Positions 48,585 through 57,211 of a stretch of DNA of 64,000 bases are shown here, piece after piece. The stretch is from positions 434,001-498,000 of the forward strand of contig NZ_FXUL01000001.1 in the NCBI RefSeq assembly GCF_900182955.1, read 5' to 3'. The stretch comes from Noviherbaspirillum suwonense (lineage in GTDB: Bacteria; Pseudomonadota; Gammaproteobacteria; Burkholderiales; Burkholderiaceae_D). Position 1 is the first letter of the stretch. Every line of letters starts with the position of its first letter. The notes below the pieces were generated by a model. It ran no database searches. It saw only the letters and a list, made by a program, of their open reading frames with translations, and was not told the DNA's origin. A program made the position numbers and the translations under genes.

Positions 48585-49360
48585 GCTACCTCGACCACGA
48601 AGGCGTGCGCCTCCATTACGAACTCGAAGGCCGCGAGGATGCGCCGGTGCTGGTGCTGTCCAATTCGCTGGGCACCACGCTGGAGATGTGGGCGCCGCAG
48701 ATGCCCGCGCTGCTGCAGCATTTCCGGGTGCTGCGGCACGACGCCCGCGGCCACGGCCGGTCGGATGTGCCGCCCGGGCCTTACAGCACCGCGCAGCTGG
48801 GCGCCGACGTGCTGGCGCTGATGGACCACCTTGGCATCGCCCGTGCGCATTTCTGCGGCCTGTCCATGGGCGGCATGATAGGGATGTGGCTGGGCACCCA
48901 TCATGCCGGCCGCCTCGACCGGCTGGCGCTGTGCAATACCGCGGCAAAGATCGGCACGCCGGAAACATGGAATCCGCGCATCGCGAAGGTGGAGGCCGAG
49001 GGCATGGCTTCCATCGTCGATACCGTGCTAGAGCGCTGGTTCACCGACCGCTTCCGGGCGCGCGCGCCGGAGCAGGTGGCTGTGGTGCGGGACATGCTCC
49101 TCAATACCGCGCCGGCCGGGTACAGCGCCAATTGCGCGGCCGTGCGCGACATGGACCAGCGCGCCGACCTCGCGTCCATCCGGGTGCCGACCCTGGTCAT
49201 TGCCGGCACCCACGACGGCTCGACGCCGGCGGCGGACGGCCGCGCAGTGGCCGATGCAATACCCGGCGCGCGCTATGTCGAACTGGACGCGGCCCATTTG
49301 TCGAACTGGGAGCAGAGCGAGCAGTTCACCCAGGCGCTGGTCGCCTTCCTGACCGCCTGA
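48581..49360 (+). CDS. pcaD: 3-oxoadipate enol-lactonase
   Basis: PcaD hydrolyses 3-oxoadipate enol-lactone to 3-oxoadipate. The 259-residue alpha/beta hydrolase has LVLSNSLGTTLEMWAPQ, HDARGHGRSD, the nucleophile motif FCGLSMGGMIG and a C-terminal GTHDGSTP (acid) and DAAHLSNWEQ (His). The gene is separate from pcaC, unlike the fused PcaL of actinobacteria. Confidence 0.95.
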   Translation: MSYLDHEGVRLHYELEGREDAPVLVLSNSLGTTLEMWAPQMPALLQHFRVLRHDARGHGRSDVPPGPYSTAQLGADVLALMDHLGIARAHFCGLSMGGMIGMWLGTHHAGRLDRLALCNTAAKIGTPETWNPRIAKVEAEGMASIVDTVLERWFTDRFRARAPEQVAVVRDMLLNTAPAGYSANCAAVRDMDQRADLASIRVPTLVIAGTHDGSTPAADGRAVADAIPGARYVELDAAHLSNWEQSEQFTQALVAFLTA

Positions 49361-49376
49361 TCGAAAGGGAACAGAC

Positions 49377-49769
49377 ATGGATGAACAGGACCGCCACGAC
49401 GCCGGCATGAAAGTGCGGCGGGAAGTGCTGGGCGATGCGCACGTCGACCGCGCGCAAGCGAAAAAGAACGAGCTCACAACCGAGTTCCAGGACATGATCA
49501 CCCGCTATGCGTGGGGCGAGATCTGGACCCGGCCCGGCCTGCCGCGGCATACCCGCAGCCTGATGACCATCTGCATGATGGTGGCGCTGAACCGCGAGGA
49601 AGAACTGAAGCTGCACCTGCGGGCCGCGTCGAACAACGGCGTCAGCCGCGACGAGATCAAGGAAGCGCTGCTGCAGGCGGCGATTTACTGCGGCGTGCCG
49701 GCGGCCAACTCCGCCTTTGCGCTGGCGCAGCAGGTGTTTCGCGAGATGGATGCGCCCGGGTCCGCCTGA
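49377..49769 (+). CDS. pcaC: 4-carboxymuconolactone decarboxylase
   Basis: PcaC decarboxylates 4-carboxymuconolactone to 3-oxoadipate enol-lactone. The 130-residue product has the family core WTRPGLPRHTRSLMTICMMVALNREEELKLHLRAA (shown in part: TRPGLPRHTRSL, HLRAASNNGVSRDEIKEAL) and QAAIYCGVPAANSAF. It ends the catabolic operon, 16 bases after pcaD. Confidence 0.95.
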   Translation: MDEQDRHDAGMKVRREVLGDAHVDRAQAKKNELTTEFQDMITRYAWGEIWTRPGLPRHTRSLMTICMMVALNREEELKLHLRAASNNGVSRDEIKEALLQAAIYCGVPAANSAFALAQQVFREMDAPGSA

Positions 49770-49926
49770 GGCTGCATGACGGCCGCATGACGAGTGCATG
49801 AAGTCCTAAAAACAAGAACGACAGCAATGACAGCAAAGGGAGTGGAGCCAGCATGTATCTCAGATCGAGCGGACGCGCCATGGCGGGCGTGACCCGGGCA
49901 TCGGCCGGGCAAGCGGGAGGCGAGCC

Positions 49927-50790
49927 GTGGGCAACCTGATCGGCGTGCTGTTCGACGGCGTCGCCTATGGCAGCCTGCTGTTCCTGATCAGCGTCGGCCT
50001 GTCGGTCACGATGGGCCTGATGAACTTCATCAACCTCGCGCACGGCGCCTTCGCCATGCTCGGCGGCTTCGTCTGCGTGACGCTGCTGTCGCGGCTGGGC
50101 GTGCCCTTTTTGCTGACGCTGCCGCTGGCCTTCCTCGCCAGCGCCGCCGCCGGCTTCGTGCTGGAACGCCTGCTGTACCGCCGGCTGTACAAGGCGCCGC
50201 ACCTCGACCAGGTGCTGTTCTCGATCGGGCTGACCTTCATGGCCGTGGCAGGCGCCACCTATATCTTCGGCCCGTCGCAGCAGCCTGTGGAATTGCCGGC
50301 CTGGCTGCGCGGCCAGGTGGGCATTGCCGGTCTGGATGTCGGCCGCTACCGCCTGTTCCTGATCGGCGTGGTCGTGCTGGTCACGCTGGCGCTGGGCTAC
50401 CTGATCGAGCGCACCCGCTTCGGCGCGCAGATCCGCGCGTCGGTCGACAACCAGGTGGCGTCCGCGGGGCTGGGCATCAATGTCAGCCGCGTGTTCAGCC
50501 TGACATTCGCGCTCGGGTCGGGCCTGGCCGGCCTAGGCGGCGGCCTCGGCATCGACGTGCTCGGCCTGGACCCGACCTTCCCGATCAAGTACATGGTGTA
50601 CTTTTTGCTGGTCGTCGCGGTCGGCGGGGCGGGCACCATCAAGGGCCCGCTGCTGGCGGCCATCGTGCTGGGCATCTTCGACGTCGCCGGCAAGTACTAC
50701 GTGCCCGAGGTCGGCGCTTTCGTGATCTATGCGCTGATGGTGGTCCTGCTGCTGCTGTTCCCCAACGGCCTGCTCGGGAGGCGCACATGA
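49927..50790 (+). CDS. livH: Branched-chain-type ABC transporter permease (LivH family)
   Basis: A 287-residue inner-membrane permease with about eight hydrophobic helices and typical LivH wording (GVAYGSLLFLISVGLSVTMGLMNFINLAHGAFAMLGG). The GTG start follows GGGAGGCGAGCC. It lies 157 bases after pcaC in the same direction, so the transporter may share control with the pca genes and import an aromatic acid, as several Liv-like systems do; that substrate is inference. Confidence 0.92.
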   Translation: MGNLIGVLFDGVAYGSLLFLISVGLSVTMGLMNFINLAHGAFAMLGGFVCVTLLSRLGVPFLLTLPLAFLASAAAGFVLERLLYRRLYKAPHLDQVLFSIGLTFMAVAGATYIFGPSQQPVELPAWLRGQVGIAGLDVGRYRLFLIGVVVLVTLALGYLIERTRFGAQIRASVDNQVASAGLGINVSRVFSLTFALGSGLAGLGGGLGIDVLGLDPTFPIKYMVYFLLVVAVGGAGTIKGPLLAAIVLGIFDVAGKYYVPEVGAFVIYALMVVLLLLFPNGLLGRRT

Positions 50791-51785
50791 CGCCCCCGGA
50801 AATCGTCCGGCATGGACTGGCCGACGGCCGCTGGAAGCCGCTCGAGATCCTGTTCTGGCTGCTCCCGGTCGCCGCCTATTTCCTGGCGCCGGGCTACCTG
50901 GTGCTGATCAGCCAGATCATGATCGTCGGACTGTTCGCGCTGTCGCTCGACCTGATCCTCGGCTATGCGGGCATCGTCTCGCTCGGCCACGCCGCCTTCT
51001 TCGGCCTGGGCGCCTACACGGCCGGCCTGCTGGCCGCGCATGGCTGGGGCGAACCCATCAGCGGCCTGTTCGCGGCCGCCGCGGTGGCGGCGCTGGCCGG
51101 CTACCTGGTGAGCTTCCTGATCGTGCGCGGGCAGGACCTGACCCGCCTGATGGTCACGCTGGGCATTGGCCTGATGCTGTTCGAGGCCGCGAACAAGGCT
51201 GCCTTCATCACCGGCGGCGTCGACGGCCTGTCCGGCATGATGGTCGGCAAGCTGCTGGGCGTGTTCGAATTCGACCTCTACGGCAAGACCGCCTACATCT
51301 ACAGCCTGGTCGTGCTCTTTATCCTTTTCGTGGCCTTGCGCCGGCTGGTCAATTCGCCTTTCGGCCTGTCGTTGAAGGGCATACGCGAAGGCGGCCGGCG
51401 GATGCCGGCGATCGGCGCGGACGTCAGCCGCCGCCTGTCGGCCATTTTCACCGTCGGCGCCGCGGTCGCCGGCGTGGCCGGTGCGCTGCTGGCGCAGACC
51501 ACGCAGTTCGTCGGCCTCGACTCGCTGGGATTTGCGCGTTCAGCCGAGCTGCTGATCATCCTGGTGCTGGGCGGCACCGGCCGGCTGTACGGCGCGCTGG
51601 TCGGCGCCATCGTCTTCATGGTCGCGCAGGACACGATCGCCGGCCTGAACCCGGCCTACTGGCAATTCTGGATCGGACTGCTGCTCATCGTCATCGTGCT
51701 GTTCGCGCGGGGCGGCATCCTCGGCGGCCTCGAGCGGCTGGCCGCTCCATTGCTGCAAGAGAAGCGGAACGGAGACCAGCCATGA
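50787..51785 (+). CDS. livM: Branched-chain-type ABC transporter permease (LivM family)
   Basis: The 332-residue second permease, with about nine hydrophobic helices and the LivM signature region LDLILGYAGIVSLGHAAFFGLGAY. It overlaps livH and livG by four bases at each end (ATGA), so the four cytoplasmic-side genes are one translationally coupled unit. Confidence 0.92.
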   Translation: MTPPEIVRHGLADGRWKPLEILFWLLPVAAYFLAPGYLVLISQIMIVGLFALSLDLILGYAGIVSLGHAAFFGLGAYTAGLLAAHGWGEPISGLFAAAAVAALAGYLVSFLIVRGQDLTRLMVTLGIGLMLFEAANKAAFITGGVDGLSGMMVGKLLGVFEFDLYGKTAYIYSLVVLFILFVALRRLVNSPFGLSLKGIREGGRRMPAIGADVSRRLSAIFTVGAAVAGVAGALLAQTTQFVGLDSLGFARSAELLIILVLGGTGRLYGALVGAIVFMVAQDTIAGLNPAYWQFWIGLLLIVIVLFARGGILGGLERLAAPLLQEKRNGDQP

Positions 51786-52537
51786 GCGGCATCGGATTGC
51801 GCACCGAAGGCCTGTCCAAGCAGTGGGGTGCGTTCAAGGCCAACAGCGACATCAGCCTCACGTTCGCGCCGGGCGCGCGGCATGCGCTGATCGGGCCCAA
51901 CGGCGCCGGCAAGACCACCTTCATCAACCTGCTGACCGGCGCGTTCGCGCCGAGCGCCGGCCGCGTCTTCCTCGGCGACGAAGACATCACCGGCCTGCCG
52001 CAGCACATGCGGGTGAAGCGCGGCATGACGCGCACCTTCCAGATCAACACGCTTTTCCCCGGACTCACGGTGCTGGAGTCGGTGATGCTGGCGCTGTGCG
52101 AACGCGATGGCCGGCACCGCGTCTGGCACCAGACCGTGGCGCAGCAGAAGCGCCAGGCCGACGAGGCGATGGCGCTGCTGGCCTCGCTGAAACTGGAGCG
52201 CGACGCCGGCACGCTGACGCGCAGCCTGGCCTATGGCCGCCAGCGCCTGGTCGAGATCGCGCTGGGCCTCGCCACCCGGCCGCGCGTGCTGCTGCTCGAC
52301 GAGCCGGCGGCCGGCATCCCTTCGGGCGAGAGCGCGGAGCTGTTCGAGGTGCTGTCGGCATTGCCGCGCGATGTCACGGTGCTGTTCATCGAGCATGACA
52401 TGGGGCTGGTGTTCCGGTTTGCCGACCGCATTACGGTGCTGGTGGGCGGCAAGGTGCTGTGCGAGGGCACGCCGGACGAAATCTCGAAGGACCAGCGGGT
52501 CAGGGAAGTGTATCTGGGAGAAGCCGAGCATGACTGA
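51782..52537 (+). CDS. livG: Branched-chain-type ABC transporter ATPase (LivG family)
   Basis: A 251-residue ATPase with Walker A GPNGAGKTTFINLLTG and Walker B RVLLLDEPAAGIP. The usual LSGG-type signature motif is replaced by LAYGRQRLVEIALGLA, which is normal for LivG. It is coupled to livM and overlaps livF by eight bases. Confidence 0.93.
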   Translation: MSGIGLRTEGLSKQWGAFKANSDISLTFAPGARHALIGPNGAGKTTFINLLTGAFAPSAGRVFLGDEDITGLPQHMRVKRGMTRTFQINTLFPGLTVLESVMLALCERDGRHRVWHQTVAQQKRQADEAMALLASLKLERDAGTLTRSLAYGRQRLVEIALGLATRPRVLLLDEPAAGIPSGESAELFEVLSALPRDVTVLFIEHDMGLVFRFADRITVLVGGKVLCEGTPDEISKDQRVREVYLGEAEHD

Positions 52538-53231
52538 ATTGCTGGCGCTGGAAAAAATCACGGCCGGCTACGGCGACTCGGTCGTGCTGGAAGACGTCAG
52601 CCTGTCCATGGACGAGGGCGACAGCCTTGCGCTGCTGGGCCGCAATGGCGTCGGCAAGACCACGCTGCTGGTGACGCTGATGGGCCTGACGCGCCTGCAT
52701 GGCGGCGCCATCCGATGGCGCGGCGACAGCCTGGCCCGCGTCGCCACGCACCGGCGCGCGCAGGCCGGGCTGGGCTGGGTGCCGCAGGAGCGCTACATGT
52801 TTCCGTCGCTAACCGTCGAGGAGCATCTGACCGTGGTGGCCCGGCCCGGTCCCTGGAACCTGAAGCGGATCTACGAACTGTTCCCGCGGCTGGAGGAGCG
52901 GCGCGCCAACATGGGCAACCAGCTCTCCGGCGGCGAGCAGCAGATGCTGGCGATCGCGCGGGCGCTGATGACCAATCCGCAGCTGCTGCTGCTCGACGAG
53001 CCGATGGAAGGCCTGGCGCCCATCATCGTGCAGGAACTGGTGCGCGTGATTCGAAGGCTGATCAGCGAGGAAGGGCTGGCGGTGATCGTGGTTGAACAGC
53101 ATGCGCGGCTGGCGCTGTCGATGACGAAGCATGCGATCGTGCTGGACCGCGGCCGCATCGTGCACCAGGGCAGCAGCACGAGCCTGCTGGACGACAGGGC
53201 GACCCTGGACCGGCTTGTGGCGGTGGCCTAG
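52530..53231 (+). CDS. livF: Branched-chain-type ABC transporter ATPase (LivF family)
   Basis: A 233-residue ATPase with Walker A GRNGVGKTTLLVTLMG, signature NQLSGGEQQMLAIARALM and Walker B LLLLDEPMEGLAP. It begins inside the end of livG at MTELLALEKITAGYG. It ends the coupled transporter unit; the binding-protein gene follows after a 185-base gap. Confidence 0.93.
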   Translation: MTELLALEKITAGYGDSVVLEDVSLSMDEGDSLALLGRNGVGKTTLLVTLMGLTRLHGGAIRWRGDSLARVATHRRAQAGLGWVPQERYMFPSLTVEEHLTVVARPGPWNLKRIYELFPRLEERRANMGNQLSGGEQQMLAIARALMTNPQLLLLDEPMEGLAPIIVQELVRVIRRLISEEGLAVIVVEQHARLALSMTKHAIVLDRGRIVHQGSSTSLLDDRATLDRLVAVA

Positions 53232-53293
53232 CGGGCGGTGTCCTCGCCGTTAGCATCGTCATCTTTGCGCGCGCCAGGTGCGCCTGGCCAGCG

Positions 53294-53316
53294 CCCAGCA
53301 TGCCCGCTGGGTCTTA
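53294..53316 (+). terminator. Possible weak terminator after livF
   Basis: CCCAGC (53294-53299), loop ATGCCC, GCTGGG (53306-53311), then TCTT. A second small hairpin, GCCAGG / CCTGGC, is just upstream at 53273-53288. The T tract is poor, so partial termination at best. Confidence 0.3.
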
Positions 53317-53416
53317 ACCTTGGCCTAATCTCGGGTGGCGATCCGGGCACACTGGTTTACAGTGGCGCCCGCCGTACCGGGTTAAATGTCCACCAAACCA
53401 TCAGGGAGAAATATCC

Positions 53417-54574
53417 ATGATCATCAGGCTGATAACTGCGGCCGTCGCAATGGCCCTGGCCGCGAACTGCGCGATCGCGCAGGAAAAAATCAGGATCGGC
53501 CTCGTCCTTCCGCTCAGCGGCCCGTATGCCGACTATGGCAACCAGATCAGCAACGGCGCCAGGCTATACATTGCCCGCCATGGCGACACCATCGCCGGCC
53601 GCAAGGTCGAACTGATCATCCGCGACGATACCGGCATCGCCCCTGAACTGACCAAGCGACTCGCGCAGGAACTGGTCACCAACCAGCATGTCGACGTGCT
53701 GGCCGGCTTCGGCCTGAGTCCCGGCGCGCTCGCCGCCGCCGCGGTCGCTACCCAGTCCGGCAAGCCCATGGTCGTGATGAATGCCGCCGCCTCGGTCCTG
53801 ACGAGCAAGTCGCCGAACATCGTGCGGGTCTCGCACACCCTGCCGCAGCTTTCGCAGCCGATGGCGAAATGGGCCCTGCAGAATCAGGTCGGCGAAGTCT
53901 ATACGCTGGTTGCCGACTTTGCGCCGGGGCTCGATGCCCAGGGCGCGTTCAAGGCGGCCTATGAGGCAGGCGGCAGGAAGCTGCTTGGCGAGATGAAGGT
54001 CCCGGTCGGCAACGTCGACTTCAGCGCGGCGGTGCAGCGCATCAAGGATGCCGGGCCAAGCGCCGTATTCCTGTTCCTGCCCCCCGGCGAAGCCACCATC
54101 GCTTTCATGAAGACCTGGGTCGAGCGGGGCATGGACAAGGCCGGCGTGCGGCTGCTGGGAACGGTCGACCTGGTCGACGACAGCATCGTCGAGGCCATTG
54201 GCAAGCCGGCGCTGGGCGCCATTACCGCCGGCCATTATTCCACCGCGCATGATTCCGTCCTCAACCGCGAATATGTCGCCGCCTACGGCAAGGCCTATGG
54301 CACGCGGATGCGGCCGAACTACATGTCGGTTGCCGGCTATGACGGCATGGCGGCGATCTACACGGCCCTGAACAAGACCGGCGGCGACAGCGATGCCGTC
54401 AAATTTACTGGCGCATTGAAAGGCGCAAGCTGGGAAAGCCCGCGCGGCACCGTGAAGATCGATGCGGACACCAGGGATGTCGTGCAGACCGTTTATATCC
54501 GTCGCACCGAACAACGCAATGGCGGCATCTACAGCATCGAGTTCGACAAGTTCACCGAGCAAAAGGCCTTTTAG
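53417..54574 (+). CDS. ABC transporter substrate-binding protein (LivK-like)
   Basis: A 385-residue periplasmic binding protein with a Sec signal peptide (about residues 1-21, MIIRLITAAVAMALAANCAIAQ). The mature part starts EKIRIGLVLPLSGPYADYGNQISNGARLY, the usual opening of type I (LivK/AmiC) ligand-binding domains. It presumably delivers ligand to LivHMGF. Its place beside the pca operon favours an aromatic acid over leucine, as inference. A separate leader of 185 bases suggests its own transcript end. Confidence 0.9.
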   Translation: MIIRLITAAVAMALAANCAIAQEKIRIGLVLPLSGPYADYGNQISNGARLYIARHGDTIAGRKVELIIRDDTGIAPELTKRLAQELVTNQHVDVLAGFGLSPGALAAAAVATQSGKPMVVMNAAASVLTSKSPNIVRVSHTLPQLSQPMAKWALQNQVGEVYTLVADFAPGLDAQGAFKAAYEAGGRKLLGEMKVPVGNVDFSAAVQRIKDAGPSAVFLFLPPGEATIAFMKTWVERGMDKAGVRLLGTVDLVDDSIVEAIGKPALGAITAGHYSTAHDSVLNREYVAAYGKAYGTRMRPNYMSVAGYDGMAAIYTALNKTGGDSDAVKFTGALKGASWESPRGTVKIDADTRDVVQTVYIRRTEQRNGGIYSIEFDKFTEQKAF

Positions 54575-54581
54575 CCCGAGC

Positions 54582-54613
54582 CACGGGCCTGGTGCGCTGC
54601 CATCCGGCCCGTG
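54582..54613. terminator. Hairpin between convergent binding-protein and T3SS chaperone genes
   Basis: CACGGGCC (54582-54589) pairs with GGCCCGTG (54606-54613) across a 16-base loop. There is no T tract. It marks the border between the pca/liv block and the type III secretion block. Confidence 0.4.
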
Positions 54614-54618
54614 CCGCG

Positions 54619-55002
54619 CTAGCCTGCGGCGCTGGCCTCATGCTGCCGTTCGACAAGACGCCAGACCGCTTCATCCAGCGCCGGCAGATCGAATTCCCGC
54701 GCATCCAGCCGTAGCGCCAGCACCAGCCGGGCGTTGATCACCGCTGCGCGCAGGTAGGGCGCGTTACCGTAGCGCGCGTTGCCCAGCCTCAGCGCGAATT
54801 CCATCTGGGGCAAGGGGTCGAATGCGAGCGCCGCGCTGACATAGACCAGCATCTCCCGGGAAGCCAGCGCGGGCGTGCAGGCGATGCCGACGATTTCACC
54901 GGAGTCCAGCGCCAGTTCGACGCCCTCGTCGGCGTCGAACTGGAGATTGTCGATGCCGAGGGTGTCCCCGAACTCCCTGACTGCCTGTTGTATCCAGTCC
55001 AT
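54619..55002 (-). CDS. Probable type III secretion chaperone (CesT/SycN class)
   Basis: A 127-residue acidic protein beginning MDWIQQAVREFGDTLGIDNLQFDADEG. The pattern of an N-terminal amphipathic helix, FGxxLGI, then alternating strands (VELALDSGEIVGIA, LVYVSAALAF) matches the class I CesT-type T3SS chaperone fold. Chaperones of this shape often bind the SctW gatekeeper or an effector. It is six bases downstream of sctW on the same strand, so SctW is a likely partner. Assignment rests on pattern and context. Confidence 0.6.
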   Translation of the reverse strand: MDWIQQAVREFGDTLGIDNLQFDADEGVELALDSGEIVGIACTPALASREMLVYVSAALAFDPLPQMEFALRLGNARYGNAPYLRAAVINARLVLALRLDAREFDLPALDEAVWRLVERQHEASAAG

Positions 55003-55008
55003 CGTAGG

Positions 55009-56565
55009 TCAGGGCGCCGGCGCTGCCGCTTCTTCCCGCAGGATGGCGGCTTCCAGCACGGTTTGCGCAGCTTCCTGCAACTTTCCCAGCCCCCGGATGC
55101 TGTCATAAATACGGTCGGGCATGGTGCGGAGGATTTCCTTGATGCCCTGCAGCGTGAAGATCTCGGTCCATGCATCGCAGTCGAGTCCAAGCTTGGCCAG
55201 CAGTGTCTCGAACTGCGAGGGCTGCGAGCTTCCTGAGTCAATCACATCAAGCAGTCCCAGCACCATCATGGTTCCATTCACCGGTGGAACCTCCACCTTC
55301 GCCCTGGCAGCTGCGCCGGCCAGTTTTTCCTCGAACTCATCCACCATCATCAGGAAAGAAGTGGAAAGGTGCATGCTGGAAAGGCTGTCGAGGATCTCGG
55401 ATAAATGTGCCTTGTCGCTGGAAGACCGTTCGGCCCGGAGATCGTCTCCCAGCGCCTTCTTCGTCCTGTCGATCTGCACATTAATATCGTCCAGCGCATA
55501 AAACTTCAGCATGTTGCGCAGCACAGCGGTGAATTTCGTACTTTTTTCGGAAGTGATTTCGCCATAGGCATCGAGGAAACGCGCCGGTTCGGGGCCGTCG
55601 ATCGCCGCATCCAGGGCGTTGTAGCTGCCACGGATCTGGTCGCCGTCCAGCAGTTCCAGTTCCTTGATCGCCGCCTGCACCTCGCAACGCAATTCATCCC
55701 GTTCTGCGCTCGCAGCGCCGGCGGCTTGGTGCGCACGCAGCCACAGCTTGGACAGCTTGCGGCCATCGCCGCGCACCGACTTCAGCATCTGCGCCATTTG
55801 AGGCGCATTGCCGTCGAGCCCTTCGAGCGATTCCGCGAGCGCGCCCAGCAGTTCGGGATTTTCGCCGCAGGCGAGGATGTCACGCGCCAATTGTTCCGGG
55901 TCGACATTCCTGCGCCGGAATGCCTGGACGGCATTCAGGCCCAGCGCCTGCCGCAGCACCGCGCCCAGCAGCCTCGGGTTGCGCCGTGCGGCAAAAAGCA
56001 TCTTGCGCAAGCGCTCCGGCTCCCCGCTGGATTCCAGCGCCGGCGCAAACATGGCCTCAAAACTGCTTTCGTCGGTTTCCCCATGTTCAAGCTGGCGCAG
56101 CAAGGCCTTGCGGCTGCCAGGCGGGCGGCCCTTCATCGACGCGGCGATCAGCAGCCAGTCAGATTGGTCCGCATCCACGTCGAGCAGGCCGGCGGCAAGA
56201 TGCAAGGCCAGGTGCTTGCGCACCAGCCGGTTCCGGACGCCGCCAGGCTCGGGCATCTTCCGCTCCAGCACGATCTGCCGGACCATTTCCATGACTTCAG
56301 CCTGTCCTTCGATCGCATTCAGGGCCTTGGCGGTCTGGTCGGGCGCCATCGTTTGAAAGCCGGATTCCAGCGCGAGCGTACGGGCTGCGAGCGGCCGGTT
56401 GATGCCAAACGCATCCCGACCCAGCGAATGCGTTCTGTCGGACCGGGCAACCAGCACGCCTTTTGCCGCAGTGCCATTGATCTGTGCGCGCCGGAGCAGG
56501 TACTTCCTCTGCTGCGAAGCAGTCCTGACGCCTGTCAGGTTGCGAGCCTTGCCAGTTGCATCCAT
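55009..56565 (-). CDS. sctW: Type III secretion gatekeeper, SctW (InvE/YopN-TyeA type)
   Basis: A 518-residue soluble helical protein. Order of regions: polar, probably disordered residues 1-75; a helical middle with the HrpJ/InvE-type pattern (~170-330); and a C-terminal TyeA-like part (~330-510, for example STKFTAVLRNMLKFYALDDI and EIFTLQGIKEILRTMPDRIYD). SctW holds back effectors until translocators are secreted. A fused TyeA domain is the InvE/MxiC layout. It is divergent from the main operon; the orientation is unlike the usual layouts. Identification is moderate. Confidence 0.65.
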   Translation of the reverse strand: MDATGKARNLTGVRTASQQRKYLLRRAQINGTAAKGVLVARSDRTHSLGRDAFGINRPLAARTLALESGFQTMAPDQTAKALNAIEGQAEVMEMVRQIVLERKMPEPGGVRNRLVRKHLALHLAAGLLDVDADQSDWLLIAASMKGRPPGSRKALLRQLEHGETDESSFEAMFAPALESSGEPERLRKMLFAARRNPRLLGAVLRQALGLNAVQAFRRRNVDPEQLARDILACGENPELLGALAESLEGLDGNAPQMAQMLKSVRGDGRKLSKLWLRAHQAAGAASAERDELRCEVQAAIKELELLDGDQIRGSYNALDAAIDGPEPARFLDAYGEITSEKSTKFTAVLRNMLKFYALDDINVQIDRTKKALGDDLRAERSSSDKAHLSEILDSLSSMHLSTSFLMMVDEFEEKLAGAAARAKVEVPPVNGTMMVLGLLDVIDSGSSQPSQFETLLAKLGLDCDAWTEIFTLQGIKEILRTMPDRIYDSIRGLGKLQEAAQTVLEAAILREEAAAPAP

Positions 56566-56768
56566 GAGATTTCAACCCAGGGTGGAAAAAGATTTGGTCC
56601 TTCGTAACCTGACTCGGCCATCTGTTCAGGATGGTCCGCCGGCAGACTTGCCAGCCGGTGAACCGCCAGCGTTGCCCAGTTACTCAGCGAAGAGCCAAAA
56701 GACCGAGCCGCACAAAGCCTGGTTAAAGCCTGCACAAAGCAGCGACATTCAACCCGTGGGGCATTGAT

Positions 56769-57083
56769 ATGAACGAACCCGATGTCAGCATCCGCAAGAC
56801 CCAAGAATTTATCGAGGATGCCCAGGAAATCATCGCAAGGACAAGAGACCTGATGGCCGCCCTGAACAAGCTGGCCGGCAAAACCGGCGACCACGATGAA
56901 GCAGACCCGAAAAAACTGGCCCAGCAGGCACGCCTGGAAGAGGAGCTGGAGTCGCTGGTCCAGCGTTACTTCACCCCGCTGGCGGCACCATCCGACGGAA
57001 CGGGCCAATCGAACAACAGCCGCACACCTGCACCAGGCGGCAGCGCGGCCATTCCGCCAGGCCGCTTCCGGCCACGCATCTGA
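56769..57083 (+). CDS. Small unassigned protein at the head of the T3SS operon
   Basis: A 104-residue protein with a helical, charged N-terminal two-thirds (SIRKTQEFIEDAQEIIARTRD; EELESLVQRYF) and a Pro/Ser/Gly-rich C-terminal tail. It has no signal peptide or membrane segment. Size and coiled-coil character would suit a T3SS chaperone, a needle regulator or a small secreted component, but no family was recognised. It is the first plus-strand gene after the divergent sctW promoter region. Confidence 0.55.
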   Translation: MNEPDVSIRKTQEFIEDAQEIIARTRDLMAALNKLAGKTGDHDEADPKKLAQQARLEEELESLVQRYFTPLAAPSDGTGQSNNSRTPAPGGSAAIPPGRFRPRI

Positions 57084-57211
57084 CGCGCCCCGTGGAGCCG
57101 CAATGGCAATCACATCCTTCCGTTTTCATCGGCAAGACATTGCCGTAACTATGCGCAGCATGGCACGTGCTGCCGCCGCTCCTTTTGGATGAACCAGCTA
57201 CAGGAATTGGA

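Noticed and set aside
49853-49939. 28-codon frame (MYLRSSGRAMAG...) overlapping the livH start
   Set aside because: No leader-peptide signature; probably chance upstream of a good GTG start.
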